Assembly: GCF_949628215.1 (NCBI RefSeq)
Contig: NC_134283.1
Coordinates: 12,523,638 to 12,587,637 of the forward strand
From: Phalacrocorax aristotelis
Lineage: Eukaryota; Chordata; Aves; Suliformes; Phalacrocoracidae
Reading direction: 5' to 3'
Length of the DNA stretch: 64,000 nucleotides
Within the stretch, counting starts at the first letter, position 1, and every line of letters begins with the position of its first letter. The notes beneath the pieces are model-generated. The model saw only the letters and a program-made list of their open reading frames with translations, was not told where the DNA came from and ran no database searches. Made by a program: the position numbers and the translations under genes. Positions 12,301 through 27,300 of the stretch are shown here, one piece after another.

Positions 12301-15300
12301 GGTAGCAGAAACCTCAGAGGAGCATCCTCTGTCAGGAATAAAACCTGCAAACAAGCCTTCCAAGCATCAACAGTGTTCTCAGATACTGAGATCTGAGTGT
12401 ACTCACATACAGCTGTTCTCAAATACTGATTTTTAAGGTTGAACAAAAAAATAGGAAAAGCCAGATACTTTGGTTAAGATTAACCTCTGGTACAGTTTTA
12501 CATAGACATGCAGGAACTTTAATCTAAGATGGAAATGGACTATGGAGGGGTTTAGGCTTCCTCATCTTGTTGACTGGCTAAGTCACAGAAACAAACAACC
12601 TTAATTAACTTGCCCAACCCCAAGACATATAGTGCCCATGCTAGTATTGCAGCGATCCTCTTCTGTTTATGAAGCAGCATTTACTCTCTGAAAGAAAATA
12701 CTTGACATGTCTCTCTTCCTTGTAAATATTAAAAAACACTTGGGTGGTCAGACAAAAGCATTTAATTTATATTTTCAAGGATGGCTCTCCAAACTGAAGA
12801 ATAAATAGCTAAACAAAATCCTGAACAAGGTGCCACACAGAGGCCAGAACAAAAAAGCTGCAGATATCTTGATAAGTACTTGAAATCAAGGGTCCTAGGA
12901 TCCAGGACAGACCACAGTGACATGAACTCTTCCAGCATATAGATTATTTACTCATTTCTAAAAGTTTATGCTGCGGGGGGGGGGGGGGGGGGGGGGGGGA
13001 GAAAAAAAGAGTAGTGCTGTTACTGCAAAAAACCCATGTAGCCATTCTCATTATGCGTAAGTGTATGGCCCTAATTCTTTTGAAGTAAATTGTTTAAATT
13101 TTCCAGCCTGAACTCTGCAGTTGTACAAACACCAACAATATGCTCTACTGTAATGACTGGTACTATGTACTGGCTAGTAAGCATTCAGAAAGAGCTACTG
13201 ATCATTAGAAAAGATAACAGAATTTTAATTCAGACTCTGTATTTTTATGATAAACTTGATTATCTGCATCAAATGCTAGTTTAACATTTTTTAGAATTGA
13301 TATTTTTCTTTTCATGATGATTGTGTGGCTAAAGAACAGTTAAAGGAAAGCAGACATGCCACAAGCACTATTGTCTCTGTGCTTAAATGAAAACCACATT
13401 CAGTAATATATTCATGAAAGTATCTACTTAAAATTATAGAAATTTTTTTTAAGTATATGTTGAAAAAAATTTGTAAACACTTACAAAGGCTCCAACTTCT
13501 TAGCATGATCCAATACCTTCATGTGTCCACACAACTTTTGAAGTTGCATTACATGTTCTGGATTGTCAGTTCCCAGACCTGTAGCCAAAATCTCAGATCG
13601 AACATTGTATTCATTGATAGATGTCTTCAAATCTGAGAGCCTGGTAACCCGGACCTTGAATTACAAGTGGAATTTGTAATTTTATTTTAGTGGTAAGTTT
13701 TGCAATACTATTTTAGTAAAAATTACTAAATGGAAACCATAGTTCATAAGTGATCCCTCTCCAACACTACACTGTTCTTTAAGTAAAACTTTAAACACAC
13801 CCTCATTTATTTATACCTGTAAGCAATTAATTTTCTTTGATTTTCAAACAGGAAACTACCCATGTTTAATTGTTTTCAAAGTAACACCACCTTTTTCATT
13901 GTGATAATGGCATAAGTAATTAGTAGCTAATCTCACCTAACAGAACCAAGATGGCAGTGAAGTAAACAATCCTAGCCCTGATTACACAGGTTACAGCCAA
14001 AAATACACGCCACATAGAATAACTTCTAAACCCAAATAACAATAAAACTGCTGGGTAGGCGCATTAAGGAACAAAACCAAACGCACAGAAATTGGGGAAA
14101 GGTTGTGATATACTGTATGGGAAAGGAAAGGCTACTGAAGAGAATTCCTTCCAGATCATTTTCTCTTTCCACTTTATTTTCAGCTGACTGAATGGTCAGA
14201 TGGAAAACAGTACGATACATTCTGAAGTACAGGAATAACTTGCTGTACTCTTTGGCAGGACCAAGCAGCCACAAGAGGCACATCATGATCCTGAGATATA
14301 GGATGAACTTGTCTAGATCGGTCCCCACCTCTGCCCTGCAACCCCTGTCAACTTGCGAGCTACCTTTGATAACAATTCTTCACAGAAATTCTTGCTCATA
14401 AAATTAGGCTATTTCTCAACAGACATCATAAAAATGTAACTAGCTTGTTTATGCCAGTAGTAAAGGCTGGAAAGGGACCCAGTTTTGTACTTTGACGTAA
14501 CTGTCAGAATATATACATGCATACATACTTATCACAGAATGGTTAAGGTTGGAAGGGACCTCTGGAGGTCATATTGTCCAACCCCCTTGCTCAAGCTGGG
14601 GCACCTAGAGCCAGCTGCTCAGGACCATGCCCTGATGGCTTCCGATTATCTCCAAGGATGGAGACTCTAACAACACCTGAGCAACCTGCTCCCATGCTCA
14701 GACACCATCATGGTAAATGAACTAACACTATTATGTGACTACCACATAGAATAAAGTTCAAATAGGAATGGACAGAAGGAAGCAGAAGAATGGGCGCTTT
14801 TGTTAGAAAAGGAGTTTAGATTCAAATATTTTGTAATCTACAATTCTATACCTACCATTGGATCAACCCAAGCTGTATTTCCCAGGATATGTACTATTTT
14901 TGCTTCATGGAGTTTTCCTTTAATTTTGTGATTAATATAATGAGTTACCTATGAAAAACAAATTTGCACTGTACTTGAGATGTATACCAACATAACTTCA
15001 CAGATACTTCCATTATAGTGAAATAATCTTCTGAGCTTAACAATGATAAGGGTAGTCAGTAAATAAAAATAGTTTTGAGTAAACTAGTGAAATACTCCAA
15101 CTTTACTGTAGGTTAAAATAGTATTAACCTTTAAGGAAGAAGCTTCCTTAGTGGGAGAATACTCAAGCACCGGTCAATTTACAGACTCTACCCTTCCCCT
15201 GTTACTCCCTACAGATTCAAAAGCAGCAATAATTTTTCCTGGAAGAAGCCATTTAACTCACAGAAAAGGCAATCCCATATATTTCACTCCCTTATTTTAT

Positions 15301-18300
15301 AGGAAAACAAACAAGAAAACTGACTACTTAGACCCTGGCCCAATAGCAGATATTTATTGGTAATACTAATAAGCAATGAAATTTGATAACTGAGTTTGCA
15401 GTCCATAACTGTTTTCTTGTAAAAAATAAGACACAGAAATTAAACAACTTAAAAGAAATATAATGAAAAAACAAATATTACCTTTGGGTTCCATTCAATT
15501 TCATTATCAATGGGTTTCACTCTACAAACTACAAATTCCACAGCCTGAGGTGGAAGACACTGAAACCTTGCAGGTAAGTGAAGCAGCTGATAGCTCTGAA
15601 CTTGATTTGTTCTGCCTTCATCTATATATTTAATTTTGACGTTAAAGAATAAACTTTCCTCCTCTTTTGTAGAAATCTCTACCACCTGAACCCTTCATAG
15701 AGTAAGAGACGAAACACAGAATTATTATTCATAGAATCAGTTGTAAGAAGTTTTTTAATCTACTCTTGTTTAAAAAAAATTATATTTTCACAGCAAAATA
15801 CTTAACTCTGCTTGCATGTGGGTATTCATTCTGTTTTCCATTTGGTATCTTAGAGTATGTGATAGATTTTTACAGAATGGTTTGAATAGCAGTGAGTTTT
15901 TTGCTGGTTTTGGGGTGGGTTGACTTATTTTTAACTAAACAGCAAAAGATCTAAATTACTTTGTATAAAAAAGTGCACATGAATAACTGAAAAGAACCAA
16001 CATTTTTACCTGTGAAAAAGTGTTTTCTCATGTAATCCATAAAATGCTAGTTTCTCCACATTTTTAACAGAAATTTTATTACTAGGTTTCTTAAAATACT
16101 CATTAATTTCTTCAGCAAGAATTGTATATTGGTCCTTCTGTTTATCTACTATTCGACCGAAGTAGTTTGTTGCATTTACAATGTGGAGAGGCAGTACCTG
16201 AAAGCATAAAATCATTAGAAAAAAGTAAGACTGGATGATTTCTTAAATCAATGAAATTTAAGTTTTCCTAGCCAAGATCACCTACCTCTTTCCAGCCCAA
16301 AGAGGTGACAGAGATGCTGCTATATACACATTTCAGAAGATTATGAGTTATATTATTCATAACATTATGAATAATACTAATTGCCCATAGTTCAGTCAAC
16401 AGTGGACAGACATCTAGAGCAAGAACTGTCAGGTCCCAGTGGTATTCCACTGAAATGAACACCAGTGAACTATACTATTACCTGCCAAGCTATTAACCAC
16501 TAAGGCATTCCACACTGTTCAAGCTCCATTTTAAGTGTTCTCCAGGCTTACAGTGAGTTTTAGAAGAACTGACTGGGGAAGCATGAGGCCTTCACTCTTT
16601 TTGCACAACAGTTACTTAAATGAAAAACTGAACTATCGACACCAATGTATAACATGCCAGGTGCACTCTGTCCAAAGGACCACGCCAGACAGAAGTAGAG
16701 ATACAGCTGGGTACATGAGGCCAGACAGGATAGTAAGAGGACCTGAATGGTAATTTCCACTTCTTAAAAATCCTAAAAAACCACAGTGGAACTTGAGGTT
16801 CTTGAAAGAAGGTCACATTATACCAGGTTCCAAACAAAAAAGAAAGTGAATACATATCAGAGTGATAACTGATTTGTAAGACAGACACACAGGCTCTGCA
16901 GTCAGCAGAAGTACACGAGGAAGCGGAAGAGGCCACAACTGCAGTCTTGAGTACACCACAGGTAAGCGCAAGTTTCTAACAGTAGTGTCATGAGATCTGT
17001 CCACTAAATCCAGCAAACCCATCCGGCACTCAAAGGGTTTGAACTCATACCTACCAAAAAAAGCTTATTTATTAGGCACAAATGGAGTGACACCAAAGAA
17101 TCCACCCAGTTCTCCTTATTCTCTGTTCTCACAACCTATCACTTCTAGGAATGGATAAACACCCATTAACTGCATGGCCTGAAGGCATCTGAATTCTGGA
17201 AAAGGTGAAGGACTGGAAGAAGGTGGAAGCAGCTGATCCAAAGAAAAGGCATCCAGCACTTCTTAGACCCAAGGGCTAACTTTGGAAGGAAGCACCAATG
17301 TCTATACACTTGCCCTGGGCAATCATCATCGAACAAGGAGACAGACACACTCCAATACTGCTGTACGGGAAGACTCTCCAGTGTAGAAAGGACTGAAAAG
17401 CCAGGTGAAAGGAACAGATACAAACTGCTACTGGGATGTGAAGAAACACCATAGCAAAGTCAACACAATAACCATGAGAGTTTAATGACTGTGAAACTTA
17501 AAAAAGGTCCCATTAGAACAGCACTCTGTATCAAAATGGTTTTCAAAAAGCATTGACATCTTAGTAGGAAATAACTGTTATATTTATAAGGTAAGGGAGG
17601 AGCCGTATCCCATTTTCTGCGGATACTGCAAACGAAAATACTACTTTCAAATGACAAGGCCAGAATAAGCTCATTTTTCAGAAAGTTGCAGGAACGTGTC
17701 AGCTAAGAAGAAATCCTCATTTCCAACAAAACAAACACAATCTTCAACTTCTCTTCATTATAGAAGATTAATTCGTGTGTCCTCTACAATAAATATAATT
17801 GAAGTTTACAGAAACTTTAACTTTTGTTGACTTTGGTATATGATCTCAATTTATAGACAGGAGGAATAAACAGAACATCAGCCACTTTCTCATAAAATGG
17901 GAATCTTCAATGCAAAAGAAAATCTGAAGTAAACTCAAAATCACCTGCAAAACAATTTCAGTTCAAGCTAAGGATTAAAGAAAAACCTGGCACACTTATT
18001 GATGCAAGGGAGAAAGGAAAAAAGCTAAAAATCATCAAATATCCAAGAGATATTGTATACATACTAGAGTAATATTAAATGTAATATGCCAAGTAGCTAT
18101 TTAAGACTTGTCCTCTTGGAACCCAAACCCAAGGTAAACAATAACAACTTACTGTCACACATCCAGGCATTTGTATAATTTTATCTGGTATATTCTGAGG
18201 CACGTCTATTTGTAAATTAATTTGATGACGATCTGGACACACTGTTCTATTCCTATGTATTAAGAAAACTTTTATTAGAAAAAAGCCGTTTGTTTTCAGT

Positions 18301-21300
18301 TATAAACTATTTTGATATGACTTACAAGAGTTTTAAACACTAAAACTTCATCAACCCTTAATATTCAATTTCTGTCTCAAACAGCTCCAATGACTCTAGG
18401 GGTTAGATAGAAATGGCCAAAAAGCTCTTGGTGGAAAAGTTTGTCAACAAAACAAAAAAAACACCAGAAAACTTGTTTCAGAGTAAAACAAACACTAACA
18501 TTGAATTTTTTGTTACTTACAACAACCATTATCTACACTAGAATTCATACATGGGAACACTTTAGCTTCCTCCTTCAAGCACTACTTACAACCCAGTTAC
18601 ACTACTTACAATCCAGTTACACACAGCTCAGAAGTCATCATCTACTTACTGACTCTGGAGGGACAGGATACAATAGGGGACAGAGTAAGAACAAACCTTG
18701 TGCAATTGTGGTTAGACTACAAATCAAAACAATGGCTTAAAAGTTCCCTCAAGTACATCTATGCAGGAGTTATAATTATGCTACTCTGTCAGACTACGTG
18801 TGATTGGTCTCCGTAACAATAATATTTGTTTTCAGAAAACTGCCTATAAAGAGTGAAACAGATGTGACAGTGAACAGAAAAAAAAAATCTTGAGCAAAAC
18901 CTAGTTTGAATAAAAGTATCCAACAGGAAAATTGATCAAGGAAATAGAAGCATTCATCATTCAGGGCATACAATGCCTTAGTGTGTCTGTATGGGTGTCA
19001 AGAAAACTTGGTGTTTCCTTACTTGCAAATCCCAAATGTTTTAAGATAGGCACACAGTGGCCTTGAAGATTTCTTATCCTCTTCAGCTTCTAGCATCTTG
19101 GCAGTAAAATCTTGCAATTCTGGTGGAATTTCAGCTTCTGCATGCTGCAAATAGCGCAGGATCCCAAGTGCATGACATGCACTGCTTTCTGTTAGTAAAA
19201 TGACTGACCTTGCCTTTGTATATTCCTGATCTACAGAAGAATCCTAAAAAATATATATATTTAAAAAAGCTTTTATGATTCCACCACTTAAATCAAACAT
19301 AATATTAACTTGTTAAAGATTACTCAAACCTTTATCAAATTACAGAAGTTGTCAGACAGGCTGTGTAGACGTTGACCAAAGATTCTTGGAGAAGGAAAAC
19401 TGAAATGTATCACACAAGTTGCATCTGTAATCCCCAAAGACTGCATGCAGTCATCTGTTAAAACTAAGCACACGTTTTATACACACACATAAGGTAACTG
19501 TAACACTTCAAGCACATGAAGTATTACATCACATTAGCAATGGCTGTTTCCTTCTCTGCATCCACTGACTCATGAATTAAGAAAAAGGTCTTTTCCCAAT
19601 ACACTACATAATACACTATATACAATAAGGCATTATATTTCTTCAGTCAATACACTTCATAAACATATGGCAGGAAGTGTTTCATGGCAGTCTCTAATTC
19701 ATCTAGCATAATTCTATATCTCGTATCAGTATCACAGATTAAGTAGAATTGCCCATAGCCAAGTACTTCACAAAAGAAAGACAGAAAACACTTGAAGTAA
19801 TGCAGGAATGCTAACACCTTTGTACGAACCTACAAAGCAGATGTAATTAAGTCAACCTTCTTGCTTTTGACATACAAAATGGAAAAAATTCAAGTTTGAA
19901 ATTGGGTAAGAGTCTGCAAACAACTTGAAAAATAGAATTGTACCAGAACATATGGTAAGTGATTACAGTAAGTCTTCAGAGTTTCTAAATTATTTCAAAC
20001 GGAAGATATCCTCTGTAGTAGGAACCAATTGTGGAATCACAGAAATTCTCTGAAAGTACTAGTAGTCCTGTTAACTAACGCATCAAAACAACTCCTTTAT
20101 GTTCCCCTCTAATAAGTAAGGTTTTCCCTCGCAGCAGTTAACCCTGGGAGCCAACAACAACGGGTGGGGTGGGAAGACTAGCTGTAGCACAAATAAGTAA
20201 AGGGCTGTGTAGAAAGAATTCATAGGGAACTGACCCTGTGGAAGTGATGACATAACCTAGAATAAATATTTAGTGTAGAAAATCAGTCACCATGAAGACA
20301 TAATCACAACTAGAGAAACAGAAAATACTCACCTAGTACGACATGAGTGCCAGAACTATTTTTTGTCCACTGCTCTAAGATATACTTGAAATTAAACTCA
20401 CTCTCTTTATGTATCTTCAAGGCAAATATTGAATTGCTCTTCAGTACCTGGATGACAAAGGAAAAAGTTATACAGTAATTACAACTAAAACTCTAGGAAA
20501 TAGTGTATCTTATTAGGATCTAGCATACTTTAGCTACTGGGAAGACAGCCAAGGGAAAGAATTAGTGAAATTTAGTTTGCTTATATAAAAAAAGAAGAAG
20601 AAAATTGACATGACAGAGCTTAAGTTTTCTCCCCCCATACCACTCCTGGAATTGGTAAAAGAAACAGTTAAATAAACTGACAGAACTTTTACTGGAAAAA
20701 AGCAACTATGATTCAACTCAAAGTTCCAACTTGACCACCAGAACGTAGTTAAGCATTTAGTAAGAATGCCTTCTATGCCAGATGTTCCTGTCACTTAGGC
20801 TTTCTTCTAGTTGGCAGAAGAGCAGGGCTGGGGCTATCTTAGCAGAAATAAAATTAACGTCCAAATTCACACTCCTCACACTTAGTTCTCAGAAGCCAAG
20901 ATATTTTAGTCTGTCATACCTTAACAATTGAAAAAAAAAAAGGCAAATTTAAATACTTTGTTACCTTATGAACCATTTCTGCTTCATTTACTGAATTAGT
21001 AAATACCAGCACCTTCTGAAGATTATTGCAGGTAAAATCTAGTATTTTGAGTAACACAGCAGTTCTCTCACTGTTCATGCAAGGTTGCACAACCTAGCAG
21101 TAGATACAAAGCAGAGGGATGATAATTTGTGTATAATATCTATACATATTTTACTATGTAATTCCTCCTTTTAATAAGCACTAAGCATTGTTATATAAAA
21201 CCAAAGAGAATCCAGTAAATGGTAGCTCCAGTAAGCAGTAGGTCTTCTGTTAAACTTACAGAAGACAAAACTCTCACAAAAGGTATGCATTTAGGACAGC

Positions 21301-24300
21301 TTCCAGAAGCGTAATTAAAATCCAACACACAAAAATCCCACAGCATTATTTTTTCATTCATTTAATTTTAGACGATTTATCGAAGTTTGGCATTTTCAAG
21401 TATGACTAAAAAAAGCTTCACTCAAAGCCTACTGTACCACCTGAAACACTCTTAACTAAAGCATCAAAACACTGACATTTTCAGTCCTCCCTAATCATTA
21501 GACTTCTCACAAAAAATGGTCTTTTTCAGTTTTGTATCCTGCTTAGAATGTAGTCTTCGACATTTCCCAACATTCTCAATCCCCAAATTATTACATTTTA
21601 AGACACAGAAGAATTCAGATCATCCTTTCAACATTTTGTATTATTCTTAAGGACTACACCACACTGACTGGAAATTAAATGAGAAGATACCTAAGAAACG
21701 TGTAACAACTTTCTGGAAATTTCAGGTCAAATTAAGTTTTGTATTGTGTGGCACCCATCAGTAAAACAAGTATTTGTCTTGGGATAACTTACCTTGTAGT
21801 TCTGCCACTCACAATTAACGATTACAAAAACACTCTGGTAAAGTTCTGGTCACAAACTATACCATTTGCAAATACTTCACTTAAAATTCAGATTCATTTC
21901 CACCTACAATGAAATACTTGAAGGAATATCTTCACTTCAGTCCTACTGAGCAAGGTAGGACACCTTCAGGTTGTTTAGTGATTAACTTGCACAAGTCTTC
22001 TAAGAGTCACCTCAGTTCATAGAAGGGAGGTGCAACTGAACAGTCTGAGTTAGGATTGTAGCACTACCCACTTAAACAATTAGCAGGCACGTATACTGAC
22101 CTCGATCAGTACAAATAGCAAAATATCTCAGTAAAGAAATAGTGACATGATCCCCAAATTTTTACCTGTTGCACGTTTCCATAGATAGAAGCTTCTTCCA
22201 TAGCTGTTATCACAATGTAAGGATCATTCATGAACTCCTTTATCAAGCGTGCTATATGTTTATTCCAACGAGTTCCAGCAGCAATAATCTGATGTGGTGA
22301 ATACTCCCACTCTTCAGTAATAATGGCTTTCTTGTAACAATCTAATATAGTAAAAACCTATAAAGAAAAAAAAGGGTTTTTTTTCTATCCTCTTATCCTA
22401 CTCAATGAGTATGCAACAGCAGTGAAAAGTAGTTTCAGGACACAGATTCTTCCAGTCACAAAAACTCCACCACACCACCACACACATTTCACACCCAAAC
22501 CAAAATGTTTTGTTTGTGCACTTCTATCACATTATTTGAACAACAACTGAAGCAAGAAGAAAGTGACAGGACAGTATGAGGAAACAGCATATACATGCAC
22601 AGGAGATCATAATGCAGGATTCTGCCCAGAGACTATGGAAGTCTCAGGAAAAGGATCTGTTCAAATCTGAAAAGTATTAATCCTAGACAAAAGTAGATCT
22701 AAGAGGCCAGAGGCAGTCAGCAAAAACTAGGAGGTAAGTAGAAGATAAGCCCAAGCTGCAAATACAGTAATCTGCCAAACAACCCCAAAACCCAAAACCA
22801 ACCACAAAAGGGTTCCATAAAATCATGTATAAAATATGAAAGTCACTAAGACAGAATGGATATGTTCCCAATTACATCACCTCACGTAAGTGACAAGTGA
22901 TGTGGAACAACATCAGGATCTCTGGCAAGGCACTACCATACTAAGTAGTACTCCAGGCCTCTGGCACAATTCTAAGAGACATCTCTCAGCCTACACTAAA
23001 CTTACCCATAGCAGCAATAGTTTAAACACTATAACATTTTTATAACATAATGCTTTAGAAGAGCTACAATAGTCCAAACATCATCAAGTGATCACTTCCA
23101 CCCGAAAGAGCATCTTTTTTTTTCTATTCAAGACTGATGCTCCTGAGAAGCTGAGAAGATCCTACCAAAATGGCAGGATCATGCACAATATTTTACAAAC
23201 TACCTTTCCCACAATCTTCATATGTTATACCTGCACTCGGTCTCAAGAAGTACAGAAACGCAACGGAAAGAACAGCCTAAACAGAAAGAAGGAACGTCCC
23301 ACTGGGTAAGGATGACATTTAATCTAATTTATGACTTGAGATTTGCTGCTACAAAGGCACATTTAACTGCTTCACATACAGCAAATTGGGCAATCTATCT
23401 CCATTAAGAAGTTTCTCCAGCTTTTCAGTTAGAAACACTGCTGTTTAGTCTTATCACCAAATTTTAAACAGTTAGTATTAATAAGTTAATGATTTTTAAA
23501 AAACCTATGACCGTGAAAAGTGTAAGCTGTTTTTTGTATACTGATGATGTAATACGCTGTAATACTAACAGAAAGCATCTGTCCTGTGAAGCCCCAAAGC
23601 AGCAATAAAAAAAAATAATTCTCAAACTTGAGTTAATTCATCATTTTAAAACTGATTCAATATATTAATCCTTGTTAACATGGAACTTAATGCTGTTCCT
23701 CTTCCAAGATTCTCTGAGTTGGGATTAGTTTCTCTTTTTGCCTGCACTATCATTAAGGCCCAAGGAAAATTTCTGATTGCTTCCAAGACTATTTGATCAT
23801 TCACTTCTGCCTTTTGCTCTAGAGACTGAGCAGCTTACCAATAAAGACAGTTCTTGAACTGAAGCAGTTCAAACAGCACTGATAAGAGGGAAAAGGAAGT
23901 TCCTTACAGACAGATGGTGCAAGTCTTTAAAGTAGATTAAAGACCCCTACACTGAAACTACTGCTACTAAGTTGAAAAAAATGCAAGTCCTTGGGAAACT
24001 ATCCACAGCAAAGGAAGACAGCATAATGGAGCAGTAGTGTAGAACAGGACAAGGCCATTTACCTGTTCAGAAGCATCAGAGAACAACACCTCAATCTCGT
24101 CAAGAACAAGATGACAAAGCCTACAAAATAATAAACTGTGATGTTCAAACAGTCTCAGGAGGCTATATGGTGTAGTCACAATTACTTCACCTACAAGTAG
24201 GAAGAAAAGACTGTTAACATCAACTTACAACTTGAAACAACATTAACAAGACACCATAGGACATGGCAGTTTTATTAAAAAGTCCACATTTGCATTTCAG

Positions 24301-27300
24301 ATGCATCATCTTAAATTAGGGGGCATGCTTTGGGTGTAGGTTTGTTTTTGTCTTTGGTTGGGTTTTGGGTTTTTTTTGTTGTTAAAAACAAAACTCCAGT
24401 TTCTGAATTCTGGTTAACAGCCATTTTTAGTGTACTTGTATTTTTCCACCCCTGCATGTCTTCAAGACCTGAGTGGGTAAAACTGAGTTTTTGAAAGAAT
24501 GAAAGGTCTGAATGCTAACAAGTTTACAAAGCAGGATGTAATTTCATTTTCCAATAAGGTAATGGAAGTAGAGATTACAAATTCAAAACCAGATAGACAG
24601 AAGGTAAATATTTAAATATGTGCAAGAGCAGCCTTTAGAAAAGCTCAGTTTTAAAAATGGAATAAAGCACACATTGTAGCTTAAATATACATGTATATGT
24701 ATATGCATAGATACGTATGTGAGTGTGTATATATAAAAATAAACACACACCAATCTTAATCTGTGCAAACAGCTCTACTAATAAGAGATCTGAATTCATC
24801 CACAAGGCCCTTAAAACTTGGATGGTGGATGTAAGAATACAAACTGCTGAAACTGAAAGTTTTACTCAGTCCTTCATAGTTTTATCCCTATTTCTTGTTT
24901 CCTCGGCAAAAAGGGCCATTTTAAAAAATGTAGTTCTCAGTTAAGGCTTAACCAGAAGACCAAACAAGAAGAGCAAAACGAAGCATTTTAAGTAAACACA
25001 GTCTAGTAAGGCAGGTCTTCCAACAGCTCTTTCACTACTTCTCTGCTTCCTCTTCTCTATGGAGTATCCTCTGCTTACTACTGAAGTTATATGCACAAAT
25101 TACTTAGAATTTATTGCAATAAGCAAGTTGGAAACTACCATTTAAAAAAACCTACTTCCAACTAAAATTTACACAACTTTGCAAAGAGCTATTACCTCCT
25201 TTTTAGTCCTTCACTTTGCCAATACTCTTTTTAAATTAAGAGCAGAGAAGAATTGTATTAAGCATATAGAAGCAGTAAAGCAGCATCAGACACGTCCCCC
25301 AAATGTTTGTAAATTTTTAAAAAAATGAAATACATGCACCTGAAATACGTATTTCTGAAAGATATTTTTAAAGACCATACACATATGCATTACTGTGGGG
25401 CACTGTGGCCAGCAGCTAAAAGACATGCAGATGTGCACTCACTGCCTCTGTCCCCAGTGGGAGGGGAAGAGCACAGAAACTGCCAAAGTGAGATAACTCA
25501 TGCATCGAGAAAAGACAGTGTAATAAGGGGGGGGAAGCAATGCAAAGGCAACAACTGACAACACCCCACAAGCAGACAGGTGCCCAGCCACTCATCAGAT
25601 CATCCTCACCCCTCAAGTTTTTATTGCTGAACATGACATTAAACAGTATTGTATATCACTTCGGTCAGCCTGGGTCAGCAGTCCAGGCTGTCCCCTCCCA
25701 GCTTCTTGCCCACCCCTGTCTACTCACTGGGTGGCAGACAGGGAAAAAGAGAATTCTTGTTGCTGTGCAAGCGATGCTCAGCAAGAGCCAACACACTACT
25801 GCATTATCCACACTGTTCCAGTTACAAATCCAAACCAGACCACCATGCAGACTATGAAGAGAATTAACTCCATCCCTGACAGACCCACTACCTCTGTCCA
25901 GCAATGGATGCTCATGTATCAAAAGTGCTATTATAAAACCTGGTTCTAAATCAAGAAAGTCCATGATTAATCCTAATTCAGCAACATCATCAGGAAATCC
26001 CTACCAGTAATTTAGTTCAAAAATAACTGTTATGGAACTTAAAAAATGATGCTGACATGTAGATATGCAAACAGTTTTAATACCATTTACTGTTAAATAG
26101 CACTACTGAAGCTTCATGTAGTTATACAGTGTTATACCATTAAAGAACGAACTATCACTCTATAGAACAAAAAACTTAAGTATAAATTGCTTCTTTCAGA
26201 GTTTCCTGCAAAAGGCAGCCCACATTGTTTTCAACCATAATTAAGATAGAAAGTATTCTTACATCCTCGGATTTTCACATGTCTACCTTCTTCTTTGTTC
26301 TGCCCAAGTATTATCAACATAGGATGAAGCTGTCTGGAGCATCTCTCGTATGTTTTCAGTAGCTCAAAAACAAGTTGTGCCTTCTTCCACCCAGGACATA
26401 AAATAAGTGCTAGTGGCTACACACATGTACAAAATTTTACACCATAATATTAGACAAGAGTTCAGAATCTTAAGAATTGTACTACTTCAGCATTTAGGGT
26501 AAAACCAAGATCTGCAACACAGGCCTTTAAGTACTTCAAAACTGAAGCTTTTAGTACTATATCATTTCCTAAATGCAAATGTTACAGACCCAGGGAACCA
26601 TACACCAGGTTACCTGGAGACAAAAAGGATGCATGCAGCAACATACAGTAAAAGGTCTAAAAATTTAACAGAAGCAGGAGCATCTTGTCTGACTCGGGGT
26701 TGTACTAGGCAATTTCCAGAGGTCCCTTACAACTTCAACGATTCTGTTTCTGTGCCCTAATATGAGTTTAAAAGTGAATTACAATATTTAAAACAGCTAA
26801 TACATTTTTTAGTTTAATGACTATATACTATCCCTTCAAAAACAAAGCTTCATCAAGTATCAAAGTGATATGACATTATCCACCTGCTACATATTACTTG
26901 ATAAAGAAGTTTTGGACTGCATGAAGGTGAGAATATCTCTGTAAGCCTCTACACAGAGGTCTTATATAAACAGGCAAGCATCATGAAGGTAAACTAAGAT
27001 CACATTAAAATGTATACATTCTAAACATCCACCATCTTTTGGATTATTATTCTACATCTGCACTGCACTTTAGAACAGAAAACCTGTTACTACTCTGATA
27101 TATACATACTCCACTCCTGTTTGGCAAGGCTTTGTAGCAGCTTCCCGACTGCAAAAATGTAAGAACTGGTGGAATATATAAAAAAGGATCATTTCCCTGA
27201 TATGAGATGGCAACTACATCACATCCTCGAGCTACTGGTGGCCAACAGTAAGATTCTGTGAAGTCAGGGCCTGAAAATTTTTTCCAAGTAAGTTCCTACA

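Larger units (their letters stand above)
9386..13484 (-). other. TDRD12: TDRD12 intron 24, the longest intron
   Basis: A 4.1 kb intron. It contains a pair of similar direct repeats (about 10,665–10,765 and 11,895–11,990), a plus-strand open frame of 116 codons (10,992–11,342) that I do not recognise, and a 25-base G run at 12,975–12,999. Its splice sites are ordinary. Confidence 0.5.

Noticed and set aside
24660-24760. A possible hairpin RNA in the TATG/TGTATA-rich tract
   Set aside because: The pairing potential comes only from alternating pyrimidine/purine simple repeats; no stable unique stem with a defined loop is evident.
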